A model generated the notes under the pieces. The model saw nothing but the letters and a program-made list of their open reading frames with translations. It searched no databases and was not told the DNA's origin. A stretch of DNA of 59,181 nucleotides from JANWKA01 sp035533815 (GTDB taxonomy: Bacteria; Bacteroidota; Bacteroidia; Chitinophagales; Chitinophagaceae): contig DATLTB010000096.1 of assembly GCA_035533815.1 (NCBI GenBank), forward strand, positions 1 through 59,181, in the 5' to 3' direction. Made by a program: the position numbers and the translations under genes. The first letter of the stretch is position 1; the number at the start of each line of letters is the position of its first letter. Positions 42,729 to 50,283 of this stretch are shown here, in pieces.

Positions 42729-43592
42729 ATGCCGGCTGAATTTCCATTAACCCATTTGCTCAGTAAAGGGAATCAGGAAGAACCTGGGATTGGGGAAATC
42801 CGGGATCTGGTCCGGGACTATCCTTATTTTTCAGCAGCCCAGGTCATTCTGGCCATTAAACTTCAGGAGGCCGGCTACGGGGAGGCTTTCCATGCTCAAC
42901 TGGCCAGGGCAGTCATTTATCTTCCGGACTCTTTTTTGTTGAATAAGCTACTACTGGGAGCTGCCCCAAAAAACAACGGGTTCCCGAATCCATTGCCTAA
43001 GGAAGATCACGAAAATACCGGACAAATCCATCCGCAGGCTGAAGTAGAAATTGCAGATCAAAAGATCAATCCGGATATCCCGCCGGGAAAAAACACCCTT
43101 CCGGTCGGGGAAAAAGTAGATCCAGGGATTTCCTTATCCCCGGAAAACGAATTGGATCAGCTCATCCGTCCTCTTTATACTGAAGATTATTTTGCCTTTC
43201 AGGGAATACGGCTGCCTGAACAGCCAGACGATACCCGCAAACCCACTTCGGCACAGATGAGATCCTTTACGGATTGGCTGAGGGCAATGAAACGCCCAAG
43301 GACAGCCCCGGATCCGGATCTTGGCCACCAGGCAGCGGGGAACCGGCTATCTCGCATTTATACTGCCGTGGAAGAAGGCCAAATCAGCACTGCCGTGGAA
43401 AAAATGGCCCTGGATTCCATCAGTACGGGAGATGAAGTGATTACGGAGGCCATGGCTGAGATCCGCATCCGTCAGGGACAAACACAGAAGGCAATTGCGA
43501 TATATGAGAAATTAGGTTTGCTCAATCCCGGAAAAAGCGGTTATTTTGCAGACAAAATTGCCATGATTCAGCAAACCTCAGGACTATGTTAG
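42729..43592 (+). CDS. Unknown protein between lptE and secG
   Basis: The 287-residue protein was not recognised as a named family. Its N-terminal third (LLSKGNQEEPGIGEIRDLV, YPYFSAAQVILAIKLQEAG) and C-terminal quarter (RLSRIYTAVEEGQI, EAMAEIRIRQGQTQKAIAIY, KLGLLNPGKSGYFADKI) look helical and TPR-like, joined by a proline- and charge-rich middle of about 100 residues. No signal peptide or membrane helix is seen, so it is probably cytoplasmic. Its last seven bases (ATGTTAG) contain the start codon of secG, which implies translational coupling and suggests a role in secretion or envelope assembly. Homologues sit in the same position in related genomes as far as I recall. Confidence 0.75.
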   Translation: MPAEFPLTHLLSKGNQEEPGIGEIRDLVRDYPYFSAAQVILAIKLQEAGYGEAFHAQLARAVIYLPDSFLLNKLLLGAAPKNNGFPNPLPKEDHENTGQIHPQAEVEIADQKINPDIPPGKNTLPVGEKVDPGISLSPENELDQLIRPLYTEDYFAFQGIRLPEQPDDTRKPTSAQMRSFTDWLRAMKRPRTAPDPDLGHQAAGNRLSRIYTAVEEGQISTAVEKMALDSISTGDEVITEAMAEIRIRQGQTQKAIAIYEKLGLLNPGKSGYFADKIAMIQQTSGLC

Positions 43593-43960
43593 TGTTTTTC
43601 GGTGTGTTAATTGTACTGGCCTGTGTCTTTCTGGGTCTTTTTGTGCTGATTCAGAACCCCAAGGGCGGAGGCCTTTCTGCCACATTCGGAGGGTTCAGTA
43701 ATCAGGTCATGGGGGTGCGGCAAACGACTGATGTGCTGGAAAAAGGTACCTGGCTGCTCGCTACTATTATCGGTGGCCTATGTCTTATATCCTCTTTCTT
43801 CATCCCTTCTTCCAGCCTGAACACCGGTCCTGTCAAACCCCGGTCTGAACAATTGCTGAATGGTACCCAAACGACTCCCATGACATTGCCTGTAACTCCT
43901 CCAGCCAACCCGTTAAACCAGTCAACTCCCCTGCCTGCCGGTAAAGGGAAAAAACCCTGA
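43586..43960 (+). CDS. secG: Preprotein translocase subunit SecG
   Basis: SecG is the small accessory subunit of the SecYEG channel. The 124-residue protein has two transmembrane helices (about 2-22, FFGVLIVLACVFLGLFVLIQ, and about 52-72) with the conserved cytoplasmic loop QNPKGGGLSATFGG between them, then an extended proline- and threonine-rich tail of about 50 residues typical of Bacteroidota members. Its start codon overlaps the end of the upstream unknown gene by 7 bases. It is the last gene of the cluster and is convergent with yihY. Confidence 0.93.
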   Translation: MLVFFGVLIVLACVFLGLFVLIQNPKGGGLSATFGGFSNQVMGVRQTTDVLEKGTWLLATIIGGLCLISSFFIPSSSLNTGPVKPRSEQLLNGTQTTPMTLPVTPPANPLNQSTPLPAGKGKKP

Positions 43961-44013
43961 TCCCCATTTTCATTTCTGGCGCTTATTCCAGGTATCGGAT
44001 TACTTCATGGAAT

Positions 44014-44994
44014 TTATAGTGATTTTCGTCGGTTTTTAGCCTTTTCATCAGGGTTCATTCCTTTTGTCCCGGATATTTTCTCCTTCAGGGCCAGGATACT
44101 CATATTGAGATCAAAACCAATAAGCAGGGCCATGGAATTAAAATATACCCAGAGCATCAGCACCATCACGGATCCCACAGAGCCATAGATCTTGTTATAA
44201 TTATTGAAGTGCCTGACAAAATAGGAAAAACCCAGCGTGGACAGGATCATCAGCAGGGTAGACAGGGCGGACCCCGCCGTGATGATCCGCCATTTTTTCT
44301 TCACCGAAGGACCAAACCGGTAGATCAGGGATATCACACAGAAAAACATTAAAAAGATCATCAACCACCGGATTAAATTCAACCAGAAGATCAGGGAGGT
44401 ATTCCTGATATGCAGCAGGCCAAAAATGAACTTAAATACTATTCCCTGGGCGATGATCAGCAGGATACAGATAATGACCAAAACCAGTAAAAGGGCAGTA
44501 ATCTTTATAGCCGCCCACCTGCGCTGAAAACTATTCCGGCTGACGTAAACCGGAGATATCCGGTCGAAGGACCGCAGAATCCCCTGTACCCCGCTGGTGG
44601 AAAAGAAATAACCGGACAACAATGCCAGGGACAGCAGGCCCTTTCTTTGGGTATGCAAAAAGTCATTGATCACCCCCGTGATGATGGTATATGAGCGCTG
44701 ATTAGGGCTGATATCCCTGAGTATACTGTATAGGGTGGATTCCACAGCCGGAATATGATAAAAGGGCAAAAGGGTAAAAAGGAAAATGAAGGTAGGCGGG
44801 ATCGCCAGCATAAAATTCCAGGAAATAGCACTGGCCCTATCCCCTAAATTGTTCCTTTGGATGTCCTTCCAGAAATACAGGCTCAGGTCATGCAGGGTAA
44901 TACCATCCGATCCAGGAAGGATCACCCTTTGGGTTTGCCTCCTGATGAAACGGACAAAATGGAGGTTGTTCAGTATTCTTTCAATTTTTCTCAT
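44014..44994 (-). CDS. YihY/virulence factor BrkB family membrane protein
   Basis: The 326-residue protein has six hydrophobic segments in the YihY pattern, with GDRASAISWNFMLAIPPTFIF in the first region, GLLSLALLSGYFFSTSGVQGI in the second, and VRHFNNYNKIYGSVGSVMVL followed by LMLWVYFNSMALLIGFDLN near the end. Members were once called ribonuclease BN by mistake and are now treated as membrane proteins of unclear function. The cytoplasmic tail after the last helix is charged. It begins 12 bases downstream of mltG on the same strand. Confidence 0.9.
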   Translation of the reverse strand: MRKIERILNNLHFVRFIRRQTQRVILPGSDGITLHDLSLYFWKDIQRNNLGDRASAISWNFMLAIPPTFIFLFTLLPFYHIPAVESTLYSILRDISPNQRSYTIITGVINDFLHTQRKGLLSLALLSGYFFSTSGVQGILRSFDRISPVYVSRNSFQRRWAAIKITALLLVLVIICILLIIAQGIVFKFIFGLLHIRNTSLIFWLNLIRWLMIFLMFFCVISLIYRFGPSVKKKWRIITAGSALSTLLMILSTLGFSYFVRHFNNYNKIYGSVGSVMVLMLWVYFNSMALLIGFDLNMSILALKEKISGTKGMNPDEKAKNRRKSL

Positions 44995-45006
44995 CAGACA
45001 TAAGCA

Positions 45007-46050
45007 TTATTTCAGGTGCAGGCTGTCCAGAAAATGCTGGTACCTCCGGGCATTTTTTTCATGTTCTGCCCAAGTGGCAGCAAAGACCAGGTACCCGGTG
45101 AAATCAGGCCTGGCACAGAAATACAGATAATCCGATGGCTGTGAATGCAATACCGCCTCGATGGACTGGGTCGATGGGGTACAGATGGGTCCCGGAGGCA
45201 GTCCGGCATGCAGGTAAGTGTTATAGGGTGAGGGATATTGGGTGTATTTGGTATACACCCTCCTGATGGAAAAGTCATCCATCGCAAATTTTACAGTGGG
45301 GTCGGAGGAAAGCGGCATTCCCCTGTTGAGCCTGTTCAGGTATACTCCTGCAATCCAGGGTTTGTCCCTGGAATGGTTGGTTTCCTCATCGACGATGGAA
45401 GCCAGGATCGTGACCTGACAGGGACTGAGGCCATGGATAGCCGCCAGTTGCCTGCGCCTGGGGGTCCAGAATGATTGATAGGCCTGGTAAAATTTCTTAA
45501 ACACCTGCCCGGGTGAGGAGTTCCAGTATATTTCGTAAGTATCTGGGATAACCATGCACATCACAGTATTGGTATCCAGTCCGAAAGGTTTCAGGAAATC
45601 CGGATTCCCGAGCCGGGTACTCCAGGTTAAGGCATCCGGTTCCAGGTATGCAGTGAGCCATTGTATCAGGTCCGATTTCGTCCTGAGCTTATTGATCACC
45701 AGCCTGACCGGTGTTTGGCGGCCGGACCTGAGCATCCGGACAATGGAAAAATCACTCATCCCCTGAAGGATACGGTACCGGCCGGCGTGTATATGTTGAG
45801 GATAATCCAAATGCCGGGCCAGCCAATCAAAGCTTCCCCGGTTTTTAATGATCCCCTGCCCTGATAACCCGCTGACCACCTCAGAATAATCAGATCCGGT
45901 GTGGATGAAAAAATAAGTATGGCCCCGGAAGTTCCCCGTATTGGGACCAAAGAATAGTATACCAAAATAAATAGCCGCAATCAGGATCCCAGCAATCCCC
46001 CACAGAACCCATTTTTTTGCAGTGGCTTTCCCTGTTTTTTTTGCCGGCAT
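45007..46050 (-). CDS. mltG: Endolytic transglycosylase MltG
   Basis: MltG cleaves nascent peptidoglycan strands at the inner membrane and helps set glycan chain length. The 347-residue protein has an N-terminal anchor (WVLWGIAGILIAAIYFGILFF), a LysM-like region, and the YceG catalytic domain with the catalytic Glu in ILASIVDEETNH. Further family motifs are IAGVYLNRLNRGMPLSSDPT and SPYNTYLHAGLPPGPICTPS. It lies between the tlpA-like gene and yihY in a run of four minus-strand genes that could form one transcript. Confidence 0.95.
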   Translation of the reverse strand: MPAKKTGKATAKKWVLWGIAGILIAAIYFGILFFGPNTGNFRGHTYFFIHTGSDYSEVVSGLSGQGIIKNRGSFDWLARHLDYPQHIHAGRYRILQGMSDFSIVRMLRSGRQTPVRLVINKLRTKSDLIQWLTAYLEPDALTWSTRLGNPDFLKPFGLDTNTVMCMVIPDTYEIYWNSSPGQVFKKFYQAYQSFWTPRRRQLAAIHGLSPCQVTILASIVDEETNHSRDKPWIAGVYLNRLNRGMPLSSDPTVKFAMDDFSIRRVYTKYTQYPSPYNTYLHAGLPPGPICTPSTQSIEAVLHSQPSDYLYFCARPDFTGYLVFAATWAEHEKNARRYQHFLDSLHLK

Positions 46051-46145
46051 CCTTTATGCTTAATTTCAATATTCATCCGATCAATGACCTGCACAGGTTT
46101 CCGGGAACCCTGGGCAGGTACCCTGTTCCCCTGCGGTTGATCCAC

Positions 46146-46628
46146 TTATAAGGCCTTTTTTATTTCCGCGTTCCAGTCATCAGCCGGAATCTCCTTTTCC
46201 ACGATATGCAGGTACCCCTTTTTTCTGTTCAGGAATATAGTGAAAGGGATGAAGCCTTTCCAGTCTGGATATACTGCAGCTGCAATAGCTCCCGGATTGG
46301 TTTCATTGAGCCAGAGTACCGGTACATCGATGTGGTGCTTCACGATAAAAGCCCTGATTCTTTTCGGATATGCTCCCGGATAATCCAGGCTGACCAGGAT
46401 AACCTTTACCTGCTGTCCTTCATAGCGGCGGGCCATTTTCAGGACAGCCGGAAGTTCTTCCCTGCAGGGTTCACACCAGGTAGCCCAGAAATTGATGACA
46501 TATACCGCATCGTCCTTTAGCATCAATTTTTTCAGATCTGCCGTGTTCACCTTTTGCAGACTCTGGGCGTGAATATATCCCTGCAGGCTGATCACCAGCA
46601 CGAAAATCAATATGGATGCCTTTTTCAT
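46146..46628 (-). CDS. TlpA-like periplasmic thioredoxin-fold protein
   Basis: The 160-residue protein has a signal peptide (KKASILIFVLVISLQGYIHAQ) and a thioredoxin-fold domain with the redox motif FWATWCEPCREELPA and the cis-proline region GFIPFTIFLNRKKG. TlpA/ResA-type proteins reduce or isomerise disulfides, for example during cytochrome c maturation. The exact partner is unknown. The ATG at 46628 starts the signal peptide and lies 11 bases after trmH; an upstream in-frame start would overlap trmH and is rejected. Confidence 0.88.
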   Translation of the reverse strand: MKKASILIFVLVISLQGYIHAQSLQKVNTADLKKLMLKDDAVYVINFWATWCEPCREELPAVLKMARRYEGQQVKVILVSLDYPGAYPKRIRAFIVKHHIDVPVLWLNETNPGAIAAAVYPDWKGFIPFTIFLNRKKGYLHIVEKEIPADDWNAEIKKAL

Positions 46629-46639
46629 ATCATGGAGCT

Positions 46640-47251
46640 TTAATCCTTTTCTCCCTTTATTTCCAAAGGTCGTTCCCTGCTCCAATGCTGCAGCAGGACC
46701 TGGTAGCGGCTATCCCCCAGGCTCCGCCGGTTGTAATGGCCCGCCAGGGATTTCTGCCGGAATGCTTCGTACAGGGTTACTGCACAGGCCACCGATATAT
46801 TCAGCGATTGGATCATACCGACCTGGGGAATGAGGAAATGCCCGTCTGCGAGATCCTCCACTTCGGGGCTTACCCCATCATGCTCATTACCAAATACCAG
46901 GGCTACAGGCCGGGTGAAATCCATTTCCAGCAATGGAACTGATCCTGCGGTTAGGCGGGTGGCAAAAATCCGCCCGTATTGTTTGCGGAGCACTTCAAAA
47001 CAGGACAAGGCATCGGTGTACTGGTGGACGGTCACCCAATCAGCAGCTCCGGAAGAGCTTTTATGCCCCCAGCTGCGGTGAGGTGGTATGCGGCTGTTCA
47101 GGACATGTATATCCTGTATGCCCACTGCATCACAGCTGCGCATTACGGCAGAGATATTATGCGGATCAAACACATTTTCCAGCACTACCGTCAGGTCCTG
47201 CTGCCGGTGGTTGAGTACCGATATAATCCGGGATTGTCGCTGCGGAGTCAA
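46640..47251 (-). CDS. trmH: tRNA (guanosine-2'-O-)-methyltransferase TrmH
   Basis: The 203-residue SPOUT-class enzyme methylates the ribose of G18 in the tRNA D-loop. It shows the TrmH signature LENVFDPHNISAVMRSCDAVG with the catalytic Arg, RIPPHRSWGHKSSSGAADWV, and the SAM knot motifs VALVFGNEHDGVSPEV, FLIPQVGMIQSLNISVACAV. The start is a TTG at 47251: reading further upstream reaches a stop without an ATG, and the resulting N-terminus (TPQRQSRIISVLNHRQQDLT) agrees with the family. The gene is divergent from the M13 peptidase. Confidence 0.93.
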   Translation of the reverse strand: MTPQRQSRIISVLNHRQQDLTVVLENVFDPHNISAVMRSCDAVGIQDIHVLNSRIPPHRSWGHKSSSGAADWVTVHQYTDALSCFEVLRKQYGRIFATRLTAGSVPLLEMDFTRPVALVFGNEHDGVSPEVEDLADGHFLIPQVGMIQSLNISVACAVTLYEAFRQKSLAGHYNRRSLGDSRYQVLLQHWSRERPLEIKGEKD

Positions 47252-47369
47252 TGAAGGTTGAACATGTGGAGGCTAAATTACAAAAATCCTGGCCCCCAAA
47301 ATGAGGTATGACCGGCTTTCCCTTCAAAAAATTAACCTGGATCAGATCAGTTTTGCATAGATTTAGGGT

Positions 47370-49442
47370 ATGACCCGAATGATGGTAAAACTTCATGCTA
47401 TTCCCAAAATTAGCCTTCCCTTCTTTTTACTGATCATCGCCGGTTCAGCCTGTAACCGGTTGGCCCGCCAGGCAACCCCTGTACCCGACATCCTGGTCAC
47501 TGACCTGGACACTACGGTAAATCCTGGGGTAGATTTTTTTTCCTATGCCAACGGGGGATGGCTCCGCAAGAATCCCATTCCTCCATCAGAAAGTGGTTGG
47601 GGAATTGGCAACCTTGTGGAAGAGGATATCGATGCCAAGCTGAAACGGGTCAATGAAAATGCCCTTCGGGATACTTATTCCCCCGGGGATAGTATTACCC
47701 AAAAGATCGGGAACTTTTGGTACAGCGGCATGGATAGTGTGGATATTGAAAAAGAAGGGTTGGAACCCCTTCAGCCTGAAATGGACCGGATAAACTCCAT
47801 CCACACCAGGAAGGAACTTTTACAGGACATTGCTCATTTGCAAACCATCGGGGTCCGGAACAGCTTTTCCCCGGAAATTACGCAGGATGATAAAAACAGT
47901 TCGGTGATGGTACTCCGGCTGGATCAGGGCGGCCTCAGTCTGCCAAACAGGGACTACTATACGGATACAGCATCCAGGATTGAGCAAATCCGCCAGGCTT
48001 ACCGGTTACACCTGTACAGGATATTTACCCTTGGTGGGGATGATTCCACTCAGGCGTCCAGGGAAACTGGCTGCGTGATGTCATTGGAAACCATGCTGGC
48101 TAAATCCTCCCGGAAACTCCAGGATCTTAGGGATCCGATGAGCAATTACCATAAGCTGTCCCTGGAAGCCCTGGACAGGATCACTCCGGATATCCGCTGG
48201 GAGCAGATCTTGCGCGGGGAGGGGATTTCTGGCATTGATACGGTCATTGTGGGGCAGCCCGAATTCTATTCCGCCCTCGGCAGACTGATCCATCTGGTCC
48301 CGGTTGCTTGCTGGAAAGCCTACCTGCGCTACCACCTGCTCACCACCTTTGCCGGCACCCTGGATTCTGCCCTCAATGCAGAGAATTTCCATTTTTACGG
48401 AACGGTCCTTTCCGGTATACCTCAACAAAGGCCGCGTTGGAAAAGGGTGCTGGACCTGGAACAGTCCGCCATGGGTGAATTGCTGGGCCGGCTCTTCGTC
48501 AGGGAATATTTTCCGCCCCGGGAAAAGCAGCGTTATACCCATATCGTGGAGGATATGGTTACTGCATTCCGGGCCAGGATCCGGAATCTGCCCTGGATGA
48601 GCGATTCCACCAAGTCCTATGCCCTTTTCAAATTATCCAGGATGAACAAAAAAATAGGTTATCCGGATAAATGGAAGGATTTTTCCGCCTTATATATTGA
48701 CCGGGGGCCTTTAGTGCTTAATATGATGCGGGCTTATGCCTGGTGGCATCATTACGAGACTGCCAAGCTGGGTAAACCGGTGGACAGGACCGAATGGGGT
48801 ATGACCCCGCAGACCTATAATGCCTATTATGATCCTTCCAATAATGAAATAGTACTTCCCGCTGCAATATTCTCCATTCCCGGAGTACCGGACAGCCTGG
48901 CAGACGATGCTATGGTGTATGGATATGCTGCTGCTTCCACCATTGGTCATGAAATGACCCATGGCTTTGATGATGAAGGAAGACAATTTGATGCAGGCGG
49001 GAACCTGCGGAATTGGTGGACCAAGTCCGATTCTGCCCTGTTCGTCCACAAAGCCAATGTGCTGGTCAGGCAGTTTGACCATTATGTGGTTTTGGACAGC
49101 CTGCATATCAACGGTAAAGCCTGCCTGGGAGAAAATATAGCCGATTTGGGCGGCATTGTGATCGGGCTGGATGCTTTTAAAAAAACTACGCAATACAGGG
49201 AAGGAAAGCCTATTGACGGACAGACCCCCCTGCAACGGTATTTTCTGGGCTATGCCCTTGGATGGCTATATCAACAACGGACACAAAATCTGGTCCGCCA
49301 GATCCTTTCTGATGTACATGCTCCAGCGAATTTTCGGGTCAATGGGCCCCTCAGTGATGTGCCGGAATTCTATGCTGCCTTTCATGTGCTGCCAGGACAA
49401 CCCATGTGGCGACCGGATAGTTTAAGGGTAAAAATCTGGTAG
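47370..49442 (+). CDS. M13-family zinc metallopeptidase, lipoprotein
   Basis: The 690-residue protein is a neprilysin-like (M13/PepO) endopeptidase. It has a lipoprotein signal with lipobox GSAC near residue 28, so it is probably anchored in the outer membrane or periplasm. The N-terminal M13 domain begins with DTTVNPGVDFFSYANGGW; the C-terminal catalytic domain has the zinc motif HEMTH at 527-531 within IGHEMTHGFDDEGRQFD and the third zinc ligand Glu588 in GENIADLGG. FRVNGPLSDVPEFYAAF is the usual C-terminal signature and the final residues lack the common CxxW. It degrades oligopeptides; physiological substrates are unknown. Confidence 0.95.
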   Translation: MTRMMVKLHAIPKISLPFFLLIIAGSACNRLARQATPVPDILVTDLDTTVNPGVDFFSYANGGWLRKNPIPPSESGWGIGNLVEEDIDAKLKRVNENALRDTYSPGDSITQKIGNFWYSGMDSVDIEKEGLEPLQPEMDRINSIHTRKELLQDIAHLQTIGVRNSFSPEITQDDKNSSVMVLRLDQGGLSLPNRDYYTDTASRIEQIRQAYRLHLYRIFTLGGDDSTQASRETGCVMSLETMLAKSSRKLQDLRDPMSNYHKLSLEALDRITPDIRWEQILRGEGISGIDTVIVGQPEFYSALGRLIHLVPVACWKAYLRYHLLTTFAGTLDSALNAENFHFYGTVLSGIPQQRPRWKRVLDLEQSAMGELLGRLFVREYFPPREKQRYTHIVEDMVTAFRARIRNLPWMSDSTKSYALFKLSRMNKKIGYPDKWKDFSALYIDRGPLVLNMMRAYAWWHHYETAKLGKPVDRTEWGMTPQTYNAYYDPSNNEIVLPAAIFSIPGVPDSLADDAMVYGYAAASTIGHEMTHGFDDEGRQFDAGGNLRNWWTKSDSALFVHKANVLVRQFDHYVVLDSLHINGKACLGENIADLGGIVIGLDAFKKTTQYREGKPIDGQTPLQRYFLGYALGWLYQQRTQNLVRQILSDVHAPANFRVNGPLSDVPEFYAAFHVLPGQPMWRPDSLRVKIW

Positions 49443-49455
49443 GCGCCAGGACCGG

Positions 49456-49869
49456 ATGCTCATCGTATTGACCATGTTTAATCATTTTATACACAACTCC
49501 TTTTTCAATGGGGATATCCTGGCCGGGATCCTGTTCCTGATTATGGGAACCCTCATCAGGAAAAATCCCCCAGCGAGCATGAAAGCCGTATTCGGATACC
49601 GGACCGTATTATCCACCCGAAATGCGGATACCTGGAAGGAAGGCAATCTGTATGCTGCTCATTTTTCCCTGAGACTCTCCGCTATCTTAATTCCGCTGGG
49701 AATATTCATTGGTCTTATCTTCAGGAGTCAGACCAGGTTATTCTTTTTCATCACAGCAGCTTCCGTAGCCATCAGCGCACTGCTGCTGCTTGGCAATACG
49801 GAATGGCATCTAACCCGTACTTTTGATGAACAGGGTAAAAGGAAAAACGCCCCTGAAAAACTCCCCTGA
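49456..49869 (+). CDS. SdpI-family membrane protein
   Basis: The 137-residue protein matches the SdpI/YhfL family with three or four helices: DILAGILFLIMGTLI near the start, LSAILIPLGIFIGLIF and LFFFITAASVAISALLLL, plus the signature FGYRTVLSTRNADTWKEGN. SdpI in Bacillus gives immunity to the SdpC toxin, but in most bacteria these proteins have no known role. It begins 13 bases after the M13 gene and is probably co-transcribed; the ATG at 49474 is an alternative start. Confidence 0.82.
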   Translation: MLIVLTMFNHFIHNSFFNGDILAGILFLIMGTLIRKNPPASMKAVFGYRTVLSTRNADTWKEGNLYAAHFSLRLSAILIPLGIFIGLIFRSQTRLFFFITAASVAISALLLLGNTEWHLTRTFDEQGKRKNAPEKLP

Positions 49870-49904
49870 AAAATCAGCAGTTTCAATTCCATTGCCCCCC
49901 ATAT

Positions 49905-49929
49905 CCCGGGTTAGTTACCCATTCCCGGG
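49905..49929 (+). terminator. Possible terminator after the M13-SdpI pair
   Basis: Two CCCGGG hexamers (49905-49910 and 49924-49929) can pair as a 6-base stem around a 13-base loop and are followed by TTTTG. It lies 35 bases after the SdpI stop codon. Confidence 0.4.
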
Positions 49930-49940
49930 TTTTGCTAAAA

Positions 49941-50039
49941 GTTGGGCTGGGCGCTTTACCGGAAAAGGGAGCCAAAGACCCCTGGGAAAGCGAAAGATAA
50001 ATAAGGTGATATGACACAGGAATCCCCAGGTTAGCCCAA
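49941..50039 (+). other. Possible structured RNA or leader element
   Basis: Within the 414-base gap 49870-50283 lies a stretch with nested complementarity: TTGGGCT (49943-49949) pairs with AGCCCAA (50033-50039), and inside it CGCTTT (49952-49957) pairs with AAAGCG (49987-49992), with GGG/CCC pairing in between. It does not match any riboswitch or housekeeping RNA I recognise. It ends about 245 bases before the ClC gene. The complementarity could be accidental. Confidence 0.25.
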
Positions 50040-50283
50040 ACAAAAAGGATCCGGAGATTGGACAAAAAATAAAGTGTACCTGTACTTCAGTTCATCTTAT
50101 TTCAACGCCAGCCAGATCACCCAGCGCCTGCCGTCCTTTTATTTTCAAGCACTTTGACTTAATTTAGCATCGTATCCCGTCCCTATTTGCTTGGCCAGGA
50201 CCAGTTACCGAAACTGGCTTGTTGTCTTTTTGAAGATTTTGTTCAGCCAACTGTGCCCGCCGGGAGTCAAAATCAAGATCCGG

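Noticed and set aside
49941..50039. Fluoride, cobalamin or TPP riboswitch upstream of the ClC gene
   Set aside because: The conserved sequence elements of these riboswitches are missing and the distance to the gene is about 245 bases; kept only as an unassigned structured region.
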